A stretch of DNA of 64,000 bases from Actinocorallia aurantiaca (GTDB lineage Bacteria; Actinomycetota; Actinomycetes; Streptosporangiales; Streptosporangiaceae): positions 248,001 to 312,000 of the forward strand of contig NZ_BAAATZ010000002.1 of NCBI RefSeq assembly GCF_039533685.1. The letters are read 5' to 3'. This document shows positions 49,743 to 58,105 of the stretch, piece by piece; within the stretch, counting starts at the first letter, position 1; every line of letters starts with the position of its first letter. A model generated the notes under the pieces. The model was given only the letters and a program-made list of their open reading frames with translations, made no database searches and was not told where the DNA came from. The position numbers and the translations under genes were made by a program.

Positions 49743-50174
49743 TCAGACCCGTTCCAGGATCACCAGCGGGATCTCCCGTTCGGTCTTGGCCTGGTAGCCC
49801 TCGTACGTGGGAAAGACCGAGGCCATCAGCGCCCAGAGCGCCGGCTTCTCCTCCGCTGACGCGGTACGTGCCCGCGCGGCGAACTTCTCTGCTCCGACCT
49901 GCACCGCGACGTCCGGGTCCGCGGCCAGGTTGAGATACCAGGAGGGGTGCTCGTCCGCCCCGCCGTTCGACGCCACCAGCAGGTGGCGGTCCCCGTCCCG
50001 GCCGTAGATGAGCGCCGTACGGCGCAGCAGCCCCGATTTCCGCCCGCGCGTGGTGAGCAGCAGCGTGGGCAGCCCCTGGTAGAGGTGCCCCTTCTTCCCG
50101 TCGGTCTCGACGTACTGACGGATGTGCTTGGCGACCCAGCCCGTGGCGTTGTCGACGATCTCCTCCGCCGTCAC
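49743..50174 (-). CDS. F420-dependent (DDN-type) nitroreductase-like protein
   Basis: 143 residues of the deazaflavin-dependent nitroreductase family: GLPTLLLTTRGRKSGLLRRT near residue 34 and ALIYGRDGDRHLLVASNGGA near 54 are the F420-binding signature. HPSWYLNLAADPDVAVQVG follows near 76, and the end is EREIPLVILERV. It reduces substrates with F420H2 or acts as a quinone reductase. GTG at 50174 with AAGGAG 7 bp upstream; the GTGA overlap couples it to the DUF6069-like gene. Both are probably controlled by the divergent MarR protein. Confidence 0.9.
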   Translation of the reverse strand: MTAEEIVDNATGWVAKHIRQYVETDGKKGHLYQGLPTLLLTTRGRKSGLLRRTALIYGRDGDRHLLVASNGGADEHPSWYLNLAADPDVAVQVGAEKFAARARTASAEEKPALWALMASVFPTYEGYQAKTEREIPLVILERV

Positions 50175-50587
50175 CGGTTCTCCTTCCGGGTCCGCCAGAA
50201 GGCAGGGATGAGGACGCCGCCGACCGCGAGGTGCGCGACCGCGAGCACGGCCTTGGATCCGCCGGTCGCCTCCACGCCGGTCAGCGGGAGGAACGACAGG
50301 ACCAGGACGATCAGGGCGACGACCGTCCAGATGAGAGCGGCGCGGGAGGTCGTCTTCTCCAGGACGGCGAGCAGCGCCCATCCCAGGAGCGAGGAGACCA
50401 GGGAGAAGATCGCGAAGGCGGCGAATCCGAGGTCCATCGGTTCCCGGTCAGGCTGTTCGACGATCAGGTCGTTGCCGAGCAGGGGATCGCCCACCGCCCA
50501 GACCACGACGGCCGCCGCGACCGCTCCCGCCACCGCGAGGGCGCGGTCCCGTCTCCGCGATCCGGCCGTTCGGGGGGTGTCCGTCAT
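50171..50587 (-). CDS. Four-helix membrane protein, DUF6069-like
   Basis: 138 residues: a basic start (SRRRDRALAVAG), then four membrane helices (about 16-33, 53-75, 82-100, 112-130) with GWALLAVLEKTT between the second and third, as in DUF6069 proteins. Function unknown. First gene of the pair with the nitroreductase. The two MarR-type operators lie 25-75 bp upstream. Confidence 0.75.
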   Translation of the reverse strand: MTDTPRTAGSRRRDRALAVAGAVAAAVVVWAVGDPLLGNDLIVEQPDREPMDLGFAAFAIFSLVSSLLGWALLAVLEKTTSRAALIWTVVALIVLVLSFLPLTGVEATGGSKAVLAVAHLAVGGVLIPAFWRTRKENR

Positions 50588-50612
50588 ACCGACTCCTTAA
50601 GCTCATGGATAT

Positions 50613-50662
50613 TTCAGTTCCTGAACTACTCGGGATCATAGGGCATTACTTCAGGACCTGAA
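50613..50662. promoter_or_regulatory. Two identical-pattern MarR operators
   Basis: TTCAGTTCCTGAA (50613-50625) and TTCAGGACCTGAA (50650-50662): the same palindrome TTCAGNNNCTGAA, starts 37 bp apart, in the 111-bp space between the divergent DUF6069 and MarR genes. One site probably serves each promoter. Confidence 0.85.
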
Positions 50663-50698
50663 CAGTCGAGCTGGTGAAGTGCCGTCTATGCTGGCGGA

Positions 50699-51154
50699 AT
50701 GAGCACGCAGGCCGACCCGACCATGGACGAGCTGACCGACCTGGTCTTCCTCGCGGCGGGACGGCTGCGCGGCGGGTTCAACACGGCGGCGGCGGAGCTG
50801 GGACTCCCTCCCGCACAGGCCCTCGTGCTGACCAACCTGTCGGCCCCCGCCCCGATGCGCGACCTGGCCGAGTGGCTGTCGTGCGAGCCCTCCAACGTGA
50901 CGGGCATCGTCGACGGCCTGGAACGCCGGGGCCTGGTCATCCGCCGCCCCGCCCCCGCGGACCGCCGCGTCAAGCACGTGGTCCTCACCGAGGAGGGCGA
51001 ACGCAGACGCGAGGAGCTCCTCGCCCGCAGCCGCGCCCAGGCCCGGGCCCTCTTCGAGCCGATCGGCCCGGACAAGGAGCGCCTGCGCGACCTGCTCGCC
51101 GCGGTTCTGGCCGGTTCCCCCGACCCCGGGAAGGGCCACGCCTGCGACCGGTGA
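50699..51154 (+). CDS. MarR-family transcriptional regulator
   Basis: 151 residues. Winged helix: AELGLPPAQALVLTNLSAPA, MRDLAEWLSCEPSNVTGIVD (recognition helix) near 53-72, GLERRGLVIRRPAPADRRVK (wing, with the DRR motif) near 73-92, LTEEGERRREELL. Divergent from the DUF6069/nitroreductase pair with two TTCAG palindromes between, so it probably represses both sides. One Cys lies at the recognition helix (LSCEPS), where oxidation could act as a switch, but this is conjecture. Confidence 0.93.
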   Translation: MSTQADPTMDELTDLVFLAAGRLRGGFNTAAAELGLPPAQALVLTNLSAPAPMRDLAEWLSCEPSNVTGIVDGLERRGLVIRRPAPADRRVKHVVLTEEGERRREELLARSRAQARALFEPIGPDKERLRDLLAAVLAGSPDPGKGHACDR

Positions 51155-51201
51155 CCTCCACGACGGCCGTGCCGCGGGCTTTCCCGTAAGCGGAGGTCAG
51201 T

Positions 51202-51214
51202 AGTGATCATCACT
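51202..51214. promoter_or_regulatory. Palindrome before the EamA transporter
   Basis: AGTGAT-C-ATCACT, perfect 6-bp arms, 15 bp before the likely ATG. It could be an operator overlapping the transcription start; the gene has no Shine-Dalgarno site and may be leaderless. Confidence 0.5.
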
Positions 51215-51228
51215 TGGCCACTGTCATC

Positions 51229-52206
51229 ATGAGCGGCATGACGGTGACGGGCGAGACGAAGCGGGACAGGAGCGCGTTCCTCGGGATCGCGCTCCTTTCG
51301 GCGCTCATGTTCGGGAGCTCCGGGATCGCGGCCAAGCCGCTGATCTCGGCCGGGCTGTCACCGGTGCACGTGGTGTGGCTGCGGATCGCGGGCGCCGCGC
51401 TGGTGCTGTCGCCGCTGGCCTGGCGGCACCGGGCGCTGGTACGGGAGCGGCCCGCCCTGCTCGCCGCGTTCGCGCTGCTGGGGGTCGCGGGAGTGCAGGC
51501 GTTCTACTTCGCGGCGCTGTCGCGGATCCCGGTCGGGGTCGCGCTGCTGGTGGAGTACCTGTCCCCGGTGATCATCCTCGGCTGGGTGCGGTTCGTGCGC
51601 GGCAGGGCGGTGACGGCCCGCGCGGCGCTGGGCGCGGTCCTGGCCGTCACCGGACTCGCCTGCGTGGTCGAGGTGTGGGCGGGGCTGGGCTTCGACTCCC
51701 TCGGGCTGGTGTTCGCGCTGTGCGCGGCCTGCTGCCAGGCCGGGTACTTCCTCCTGGTCGATCAGGGCGGGTCGGACGGGCGGAGCGAACCCGACCCGAT
51801 CGGGCTGATCGTCTACGGCTTCCTCATCGGAGCGGCCATGCTGACCGTTCTCGTCAGGCCGTGGGAGATGGACTTCACGGTGCTGAAGGGCACCGCCGAA
51901 CTGGGGACGACGTCCGTTCCGGCCCTCCTGCTGCTGGGCTACCTGGTCCTCGTCGCCACGGTCTTCGCCTACGTGACCGGCGTGGTGTCCGTGCGGGGAC
52001 TGTCCGCCCCGGTCGCGGGGGTCGTGGCCTGCCTGGAGGCGGTCATCGCCGTCACGCTCGGCTGGTTCCTGCTCGGCGAGCACCTGTCGGCGCCGCAGCT
52101 CATCGGCGGCGCGATGGTCCTGGCCGGAGCCTTCGTCGCGCAGACGACGGCCCCGGCCGGTGGGAGGGATCAGGACGGCGGGGTGTCGGTCCAGCCGGCC
52201 TTGTAG
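51229..52206 (+). CDS. EamA/RhtA-type inner-membrane exporter
   Basis: About 325 residues with ten membrane helices in two EamA repeats: FGSSGIAAKPLISAGLSPVH near residue 27, FYFAALSRIPVGVALLVEYL near 92, then AGVVACLEAVIAVTLGWFLL and EHLSAPQLIGGAMVLAGAF near 265-300. This is the RhtA-like drug/metabolite group that exports amino acids such as threonine or homoserine. ATG at 51229 or 51238. Its 3' end overlaps the convergent CU044_5270-type gene by 37 bp. Confidence 0.88.
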   Translation: MSGMTVTGETKRDRSAFLGIALLSALMFGSSGIAAKPLISAGLSPVHVVWLRIAGAALVLSPLAWRHRALVRERPALLAAFALLGVAGVQAFYFAALSRIPVGVALLVEYLSPVIILGWVRFVRGRAVTARAALGAVLAVTGLACVVEVWAGLGFDSLGLVFALCAACCQAGYFLLVDQGGSDGRSEPDPIGLIVYGFLIGAAMLTVLVRPWEMDFTVLKGTAELGTTSVPALLLLGYLVLVATVFAYVTGVVSVRGLSAPVAGVVACLEAVIAVTLGWFLLGEHLSAPQLIGGAMVLAGAFVAQTTAPAGGRDQDGGVSVQPAL

Positions 52207-53063
52207 AAGGTCCTGATCTGCAGCATCGTCTGGTCTCCAAGAGTCTGGAAGCCCTCCCACTGCAGAACGGCGGAGGTCGCGGGGTCGATGATGAGCTCGT
52301 GCCGGTTCTCGCCATTGGTGATGGCCAGGGCCGTGCCCTCCCGTCCGGCGTTGTCCCGTACGGTCCCCAGTTCCTCAGCCTCGGGCAGGCCGGCCAGGGA
52401 GCGGAGGACCGCGGCCCGGATCTTCGGCGGGGCGAACTGTTCGAGGAGCAGGTCGATCATGCAGGAGGTCAGGAGGTGCTCCCCGTATTCAGGGGGCTTT
52501 GGACCGCCTTGGTCGTCCGGCCTCATCCGACGGAGTTCGGCACGCAGCGCGTTCGGTTCCGTGGGGAGGTCCTGGATCTCCCGGTAGCTCACCTTCTTGC
52601 CGCAGACGTTGAGTCGGTTCTTTCCCGGTGCCTTTCTGAGCTTGTCAGGAGGCGAGATGGACCTGAGCCACATCCGCCCGTCGCGGGTCGTCCAGGCTTC
52701 ACCGGTGCCGTCCATGTCAGGGGGGCTGTCACGGTTCCTCGCCAGGGTGTAGCGGGACTTGACGTACCAGTACTTTCCAGAACCCCACGAGGCGGTCTCG
52801 GCCCGTTCGGCCGCCGTCTGCAAGGCCGACGCCGGGTCGTGTGGTTTGACCAGCACCTGCTCGCCGCCCCCCGTCATGAAGACGGCCGCCGCCGCAACAC
52901 CTGAGACGAGCGTGAGGAAACCGCCCAACCCGCCGAACAGCATGCCGCGGCGCGGGCGTCGGGTCGTGTCGGCCTGCCGCAGTCTGCGCCTGCCGGCGTC
53001 GACGGTCTCAGCGGACGGCCCGGTCTTGGCGAGCAGGTCCGCGACCATCTGGACCTCCCTCAT
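52170..53063 (-). CDS. CU044_5270-type protein, likely membrane partner of the ECF sigma factor
   Basis: 297 residues. The short cytoplasmic start with MREVQMVADLLAKTGPSAET, one membrane helix (LFGGLGGFLTLVSGVAAAAV, residues 42-62) and an extracellular domain (KYWYVKSRYTLARN near 98, CGKKVSYREIQDLP near 155, ITNGENRHELIIDPATSAVL near 250) match the CU044_5270 family. It is encoded directly after ECF sigma factors in actinomycetes. It overlaps the sigma stop by 4 bp. It may hold the sigma factor like an anti-sigma factor, though no zinc motif HxxxCxxC is present. Confidence 0.8.
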   Translation of the reverse strand: MREVQMVADLLAKTGPSAETVDAGRRRLRQADTTRRPRRGMLFGGLGGFLTLVSGVAAAAVFMTGGGEQVLVKPHDPASALQTAAERAETASWGSGKYWYVKSRYTLARNRDSPPDMDGTGEAWTTRDGRMWLRSISPPDKLRKAPGKNRLNVCGKKVSYREIQDLPTEPNALRAELRRMRPDDQGGPKPPEYGEHLLTSCMIDLLLEQFAPPKIRAAVLRSLAGLPEAEELGTVRDNAGREGTALAITNGENRHELIIDPATSAVLQWEGFQTLGDQTMLQIRTFYKAGWTDTPPS

Positions 53064-53617
53064 TTCTCCTCCAGAATGTCGCGAAGCTTGGCGCGGCCCC
53101 GGCTGAGCCGGGAACCGACCGTTCCGTACGAGACGCCGAGTGCTTCGGCGATCTCCTCATGGCTGAGCTGGCCGAGTGCGAGCAGCAGGAGAACGTCCCG
53201 CTCACCGCGGTTCAGCTTGGTGAGCGCCTTGGCCAGCGTCGGTTTCAGCGCCTGCGCCGAGACCGCCGCGACGACCCGCCCCTCGTGGCTGTCGGCGTCC
53301 GGCTCGGCCCCCGCTCGAGCCAGCGCCCGGTAGTGCCGCAGCTCCGATCTCCGATGTCGCCGCACGAGATTGGTGGCGACACCGAACAGCCACGGCCTGA
53401 CCGAACCGCGCTCCGGATCGAACTTCTTCCGGTTCCGGAACGCCACGAGGAACGTCTCGGCGGCCAGATCGTCGGCGACCTGCACGTCGACGCGTCCCGC
53501 CACGTAGCGGTAGACGTCGTGGAAGTACCGGTCGTAGACGGCCGTGAACTCCTCCGCGCCGCCGTGCAGCCCCGAGACGGGCCGTGTCTCGCTGAGCTCA
53601 TCGAGCGCTTCGCCCAT
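53060..53617 (-). CDS. ECF-type RNA polymerase sigma factor
   Basis: 185 residues. Region 2 (EEFTAVYDRYFHDVYRYVAG near 23, VADDLAAETFLVAFRNRKKF near 48, RPWLFGVATNLVRRHRR near 75) and region 4 (LNRGERDVLLLLALGQLSHE, then IAEALGVSYGTVGSRLSRGR near 150). Directs polymerase to extracytoplasmic-stress promoters. ATG at 53617. It overlaps the acyltransferase end by 20 bp upstream and the CU044_5270-type gene downstream, so all three may be one transcript. Confidence 0.94.
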   Translation of the reverse strand: MGEALDELSETRPVSGLHGGAEEFTAVYDRYFHDVYRYVAGRVDVQVADDLAAETFLVAFRNRKKFDPERGSVRPWLFGVATNLVRRHRRSELRHYRALARAGAEPDADSHEGRVVAAVSAQALKPTLAKALTKLNRGERDVLLLLALGQLSHEEIAEALGVSYGTVGSRLSRGRAKLRDILEEK

Positions 53618-54794
53618 CCGGAACCGCCTTTCTCTCACCGGTCTGCTCACACCTGTACTTGTCCGGAGCCTCTGTCCGCTTTCCCGGCCGTCGTCCGAGG
53701 TGTTGGAAGGGCTGCTCGACCAGGTCGTGGCTCAGGGCGCTGAACAAGATGGAGATCGGGAGGATCACGGTGAGGACGAGCCAGAAGTCGCCCAGGAAGA
53801 AGGAGCGTTCGGTCAGCTGGTACCAGGCGATCAGGACGGGCATGTGCCACAGGAACAGGCCATAGGAGATCCGGCCGAACTCCATGAGGAGGCGGTTTCC
53901 GAGTAGGACGCGGTTGAAGGCAAGGTCCGGAGCGAGGGCCGCGGGGGCGACGGCTGCCAACGCGACGAGCGGGGTGAGGACGGTGGCCACCAGGTACTGG
54001 TGGGAACTCTGCGGGCCGGACAGCGGGGTGGCCAGCGGAGTCGAGAGCAGGGCCAGGCCGCAGAGCGCGACCACTTGGCCGAGGCCTGGGGAGGCCGCTA
54101 TCCGTGCGGCGACGGCGCCGGGACGTTCGGCCACGACGGCGAGAGCCATTCCTAGCGCGAAGTGGACGAGGGAGCGGGGCAGCAGATGCTCGGAGTAGAA
54201 GATGAACGGGAGTTCGGCGACGTAGCGCAGTACCGCCGTCCACACCACGGATGCCACGGCCAGGCCGGACGTGATGACGAGCAGCCGCCGCGCCGATCCC
54301 CGGCACGAGCGGTGCATTCCCCAGGCCAGCAGGGGCAGCAGCAGGTAGAAGCAGACCTCGACGGACAGGCTCCAGAGCATGAGAAGGTTCGTGCCCTCCC
54401 ACCAGCGGCTGGGGGCGTAGGGGTGGGTCAGGGTGATGAACTCCAGCCAGACGAGGGGGCGTTCCGCCTGAGGTGATGCGGAAAGCCGGAACGCCACCGG
54501 AAGCACGAGCCAGTAGGCGGGGAGAATGCGAAGCGCCCGGCGCTGGAAATAGCGCCTGACATCGGGAAAGCCGGTGCCGTCCAACGTGGCCCGCGCGAAC
54601 GGTCGGTAGAGCAGAAGGCCCGACAGGAGGAAGAAGAGCGGCACCCCGATGCTGCCGGTGTCCAGCAGCCGCCAGCCGAAGCCGGCATATCTGACGACTC
54701 CCGTCGCGTCGCCCACGTGGACGCAGACGACGAGCAGGATGGCGACACCCCGCAGCCCGTCCAGCACCGCGATTTTCTCCGAAGAAGAGATCAC
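53598..54794 (-). CDS. Membrane acyltransferase family 3 protein
   Basis: 398 residues with about ten helices. The acyltransferase_3 start KIAVLDGLRGVAILLVVCVH places the catalytic His in helix 1 (near residue 26). Further marks are GVPLFFLLSGLLLYRPFARA near 50, YFQRRALRILPAYWLVL near 85 and TNLLMLWSLSVEVCFYLLLP near 140. These OafA-like enzymes O-acylate sugars of cell-surface or secreted molecules. GTG start (54792-54794) without a strong Shine-Dalgarno site. Overlaps the sigma factor start. Confidence 0.92.
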   Translation of the reverse strand: MISSSEKIAVLDGLRGVAILLVVCVHVGDATGVVRYAGFGWRLLDTGSIGVPLFFLLSGLLLYRPFARATLDGTGFPDVRRYFQRRALRILPAYWLVLPVAFRLSASPQAERPLVWLEFITLTHPYAPSRWWEGTNLLMLWSLSVEVCFYLLLPLLAWGMHRSCRGSARRLLVITSGLAVASVVWTAVLRYVAELPFIFYSEHLLPRSLVHFALGMALAVVAERPGAVAARIAASPGLGQVVALCGLALLSTPLATPLSGPQSSHQYLVATVLTPLVALAAVAPAALAPDLAFNRVLLGNRLLMEFGRISYGLFLWHMPVLIAWYQLTERSFFLGDFWLVLTVILPISILFSALSHDLVEQPFQHLGRRPGKRTEAPDKYRCEQTGERKAVPDGRSAR

Positions 54795-54901
54795 CGGGCC
54801 ATGATCAGGTAATTCGGTGGGTATTTTAAGGAATGGTGTGAGGGACGGGAAAAGATCCCGGAATCGAAATGATGGATATCAGTCTTCCGGTGTGACGTAT
54901 G

Positions 54902-55570
54902 TCAGATTCCCGCTTCGGTCTCCATCGGAGACGCCTCTGATGTCCCGACAGTGCAGGCGCACCCTTCCAACTCCCAGCGGATCACCGAGTGGTCCCTCCG
55001 CCGCTCGAACTCCAGCGGCCCCGGACACAGCGCGGCCACCACGGCCAGGCCCCTCCCGGACTCGGCCAGGTCCGCCACGTCCGCCATGCGCTGTACGGGG
55101 GCTTCCAGCAGCCGCTCGATCTCGAGGAGCACCGGAAGCGGGACCTCTGGAACGGAGCCTGCCATTGGCAGCGCACGCTGTATCAGGACGCCTCTCACAC
55201 GTCCCGTGCCGTGCGTCATCCACACCCTGACCAGCCCTCCGCCACCGTGCTCGGCGGCGTTCGCCAGCAGTTCCGAGAACACGAGCACGCAGTCGTCCCG
55301 CAACGGGCAGGCGGACGGCAGGACGTCGCGCACCCAGGCGCGTCCGGCCCGCACCTGCGCCAACTCCGCGAGAAAGACCTGCTCGACCTGCGTGCCCGCG
55401 AGAGAACTCGTTCCGTGCGACGCGTACTGAGGCCCCGGCATGGCCGTCGCGATCGTTGTCGCCGGTCCCGAAATCCGACTGATGCAAAAATCGGGATAGT
55501 CCTCGGAAAGCCTGCGAATTTCCTGCTCTTCCACGTCCGGATCCTTTGTTTTTTCGTCTCCGTTTCCCAT
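54902..55570 (-). CDS. GHKL ATP-binding (anti-sigma-like) regulatory protein
   Basis: 222 residues. N-terminal 65 residues without known fold, then a HATPase_c_2 domain: LAELAQVRAGRAWVRDVLPS near 78, DDCVLVFSELLANAAEHGGG near 103 (N-box with the Asn of LANA) and ADLAESGRGLAVVAALC near 175 (G-box SGRGL). Such RsbW-like proteins bind regulators or sigma factors using ATP. Divergent from the XRE/DUF397 pair, 112 bp away; this trio recurs in streptomycetes and relatives. The ATG at 55570 is chosen over a longer open frame. Confidence 0.88.
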   Translation of the reverse strand: MGNGDEKTKDPDVEEQEIRRLSEDYPDFCISRISGPATTIATAMPGPQYASHGTSSLAGTQVEQVFLAELAQVRAGRAWVRDVLPSACPLRDDCVLVFSELLANAAEHGGGGLVRVWMTHGTGRVRGVLIQRALPMAGSVPEVPLPVLLEIERLLEAPVQRMADVADLAESGRGLAVVAALCPGPLEFERRRDHSVIRWELEGCACTVGTSEASPMETEAGI

Positions 55571-55682
55571 GACCAGGCTCACAGGAGCGGATACCGTGAG
55601 CAACGGACCCGTGACGCACCACCGTTTGACCAGCTTCTTGATCGCTTTAACCGCCGTGCCGGTACGCCCCCGGGAGCAGCCA

Positions 55683-56501
55683 GTGACCGCACAGTCCGAA
55701 CCCTCCAAAGACCCCGCGATCAGGGCGTTCGCCATCACACTCGGCGCCTTCCGCGTCAAGGCGGGCCTCGGCAAGAAGGAACTCGCCGAGAAACTCGGCT
55801 ACACGCCCGCCTATACCAGTCAGGTGGAAGCGGCCAAGAACGTGCCGTCTCCAAGGTTCGCCGAGGACCTCAACACGTTGTTCGGTACCGAGGCGTTCAC
55901 GGAACTTCAGCAGAACATCATGGATGCCCGGACCAACGGTCTTCTGCCGCCCGGGTTCATCGACTATGTCGACCAGGAATCCCGCGCCTCTCTCATGTAC
56001 ATATTTGAGTTCGGCGTCATAAAAGGAATATTTCAGACGTACGACTATGCCTGTGAGGTTCTCAGGTCGGGCCGGGCGGCAGAAGAGGTCGAGCAACTGG
56101 CCTCAAAGCGAATGGAGCGTCAGAAGATCCTCGCGAGAGACGAGCCTCCCCAGATCGTCGCGGTATTCGACGAGGGGGTCATTCGACGCACGGTCGGTGG
56201 TCGAGAGATCATGCGGGATCAGATCGCCCGGCTTGTCGAGATATCCAAGATGCCGAACGTCACCATGCATATCGTTCCTCCGGGCAAGGGGGCTTACCCG
56301 GGGGTCATGGGGGCGTTCACGATCCTCAGATTCGATGACGGTCCGGACATGGTCTACACCGAAGGGTATCTGGGAGGTAGCATCACGGGTAATGCAGCGA
56401 ACGTGCGAGGTCACACCGTGCACTTCGACCTGATCCGGGGAGTGGCAATGTCCGCTGACGACTCCCTGGAATTCCTGCACGCGGCCTGGGAGGGTCTGTG
56501 A
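55683..56501 (+). CDS. XRE-type regulator with DUF5753 domain (third copy)
   Basis: 272 residues. HTH near residues 12-65 (FRVKAGLGKKELAEKLGYTP, YTSQVEAAKNVPSPRFAEDL). The DUF5753 domain has FEFGVIKGIFQTYDYACEVL, RMERQKILARDEPPQIVAVF, MHIVPPGKGAYPGVMGAF and MVYTEGYLGGSIT. GTG start with GGGAG 6 bp upstream. Stop and start overlap (GTGA) with the DUF397 gene: the canonical arrangement, unlike the copies at 31953 and 33246. Lower GC than its neighbours in places. Confidence 0.92.
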   Translation: MTAQSEPSKDPAIRAFAITLGAFRVKAGLGKKELAEKLGYTPAYTSQVEAAKNVPSPRFAEDLNTLFGTEAFTELQQNIMDARTNGLLPPGFIDYVDQESRASLMYIFEFGVIKGIFQTYDYACEVLRSGRAAEEVEQLASKRMERQKILARDEPPQIVAVFDEGVIRRTVGGREIMRDQIARLVEISKMPNVTMHIVPPGKGAYPGVMGAFTILRFDDGPDMVYTEGYLGGSITGNAANVRGHTVHFDLIRGVAMSADDSLEFLHAAWEGL

Positions 56502-56704
56502 AAGATCAGGAACTGACGTCGGTCCACTGGCGAAAGAGTACTTACAGCGGCCCTACCGGCGGGGATTGTATCGAATTGGCGGGCCTTCCTTTCGAAGTGG
56601 CCGTACGTGACTCGAAGAACCCGGAGGCTCCTCACCTGGCATTCGGGCGGGCGGCGTTCGGCAAGGCTTTGAAGGAGATCCGAGCAGGCCGTCACGACCT
56701 GTAG
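56498..56704 (+). CDS. DUF397 small protein (paired)
   Basis: 68 residues: VHWRKSTYSGPTGGDCIELA near residue 8 is the DUF397 signature, then VAVRDSKNPEAPHLAFGRAA, FGKALKEIRAG. GTG start inside the DUF5753 stop. Presumed partner of that regulator. Confidence 0.93.
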   Translation: MKDQELTSVHWRKSTYSGPTGGDCIELAGLPFEVAVRDSKNPEAPHLAFGRAAFGKALKEIRAGRHDL

Positions 56705-56860
56705 TTCCTTTGTCCCGGTGCCTCGGCGCCGACGAGGTGAGGACCGCGCCGGGTCAGCCGCGCTTCCCCGCAAGGCCGTCGCGTCAGACGGTGTTCGTTC
56801 TACCGCGCCGGTAGCGTTGCGGCCGAGGGATGATCTCCTACCGGCGCATGGGGGCGGTTC

Positions 56861-57307
56861 ATGGACCAGCAGTTGAACCTGGTGACGCTGGGCGTCGAAG
56901 ACCTGCGGGTCAGCCGCCGGTTCTACAGCCGAGGCCTCGGCTGGACGCCGCTGCTCGACCTGGACGAGATCGTCTTCTACCAGGTCGGCAAGGGCCTGGC
57001 CCTCGCGCTCTTCCCCCTGACGGAGCTCGGCGCCGACACGGGGCACGCGGCGACGGCCGGAACCCCTTTCACCCTCGCGCAGAACCTCGGCTCACCCGCC
57101 GAAGTGGACGCGGCCGTGCGGCGGGCCCGAGAGGCGGGGGCGACCGTCCTCAAGGAGCCGCAACACGCGGCGTTCGGCGGCTACCACGGCTACTTCGCCG
57201 ACCCCGACGGCCACCGCTGGGAGGTCTGCCACAACCCGGGCTGGTCCGTCGCGGACGACGGCACCGTGACGCTGATGGCCGTCGAGGCACCGGACACGGA
57301 AGACTGA
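56861..57307 (+). CDS. VOC-family protein (glyoxalase/bleomycin-resistance fold)
   Basis: 148 residues, two beta-alpha-beta-beta-beta units: NLVTLGVEDLRVSRRFYSRG near residue 6 with GLGWTP, and FGGYHGYFADPDGHRWEVCH near 105, the usual C-terminal signature with the metal Glu in WEVC. Could bind or detoxify a small molecule; no specific reaction can be named. ATG at 56861. Monocistronic. Confidence 0.9.
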   Translation: MDQQLNLVTLGVEDLRVSRRFYSRGLGWTPLLDLDEIVFYQVGKGLALALFPLTELGADTGHAATAGTPFTLAQNLGSPAEVDAAVRRAREAGATVLKEPQHAAFGGYHGYFADPDGHRWEVCHNPGWSVADDGTVTLMAVEAPDTED

Positions 57308-57380
57308 CACCGCTTCGATCTCCTCGGCCGTCATGCGCTCAGGAACTCCGGATGGTCTACGACCGGTTTCCCGGCGCTGA

Positions 57381-57992
57381 TCAGAAGTCCATCAGAACGG
57401 CCGGGTCGAAGGTGACGGGAAGCGGCTTGTCGGCTTCGATCTCGGCCGTGACCAGAGAGCCGGCGCCGGTCGGCGGTGCGGTGGGCGTATAGGTGTCGCC
57501 GTGCAGGGCGAGCCTGTGGACGAGCAGTGTCGGTGTGTGCTCGATGATCCAGTACTGCGGGATCCCCGTGGCCGCATAGTCCGCCACCTTACGCATCCGA
57601 TCGGTGCGCTCGCTGCCGCTGCCGGGCGAGATGACCTCGACCACGAGCAGCACCTCACATCCGGGGATCACTTTCGGCGACTCGTCGACGATGGCCGCCC
57701 GCGCGACCTCGCGGGGAACCACGAACACATCGAGTTTCCTGATCCCCGCCGGTGTGCTCATCTCCCACTCGCCACCGTCAAGGACGAGCACGTCGGCCCC
57801 GGCATCACTCACCGCCGCATCGAGCAGCCGCGCCAGAGTGCGCATCACCCAGTTGTGTCGTGCGCTGGCAGCCACTTCGATCAGCCACCCGTCCTCGAGC
57901 TCGAAACCCTTTCCATCATCGGGAAGCTCATGCAGGTCAAGGACGGTGTACGGCCCGAACCCCTTACCCTGAGCCGCGTTCCGCTCGCCCAT
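57381..57992 (-). CDS. Uma2-family PD-(D/E)XK endonuclease
   Basis: 203 residues. Uma2/DUF820 core: GFELEDGWLIEVAASARHNW near 28 (Glu), IRKLDVFVVP near 88 (active-site Asp of the D...ExK motif), CEVLLVVEVISPGSGSERTD near 115 (ExI/S after the strand), ADYAATGIPQYWIIEH near 142 and VHRLALHGDTY. These nucleases are expanded in cyanobacteria and actinomycetes, often beside mobile DNA; role unknown. Here a TnpB element lies directly upstream. The catalytic Lys is replaced by Ile, as is common in this family. Confidence 0.88.
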   Translation of the reverse strand: MGERNAAQGKGFGPYTVLDLHELPDDGKGFELEDGWLIEVAASARHNWVMRTLARLLDAAVSDAGADVLVLDGGEWEMSTPAGIRKLDVFVVPREVARAAIVDESPKVIPGCEVLLVVEVISPGSGSERTDRMRKVADYAATGIPQYWIIEHTPTLLVHRLALHGDTYTPTAPPTGAGSLVTAEIEADKPLPVTFDPAVLMDF

Positions 57993-58004
57993 GTCTGCCT
58001 CCTG

Positions 58005-58105
58005 GCCATCGCGGTGGGCTCTCCGACGGTAACTCGCCACACAGTCAGCTTCTCGGCCCTGAAGGGTCGAGCTTGCAGCTCTTCCCCACACCTGGCCGGT
58101 GTGGT
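58005..58105 (-). ncRNA. Candidate omega (re) RNA region downstream of tnpB
   Basis: Directly after the tnpB stop (minus strand) come a 7-bp hairpin CCACACC-GGCCA-GGTGTGG (58086-58104) and smaller ones (GAGCTGCAAGCTC; CCCTTCAGGG). In IS605-type elements the guide RNA is made from this position. Its end is not determinable here. Confidence 0.4.
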
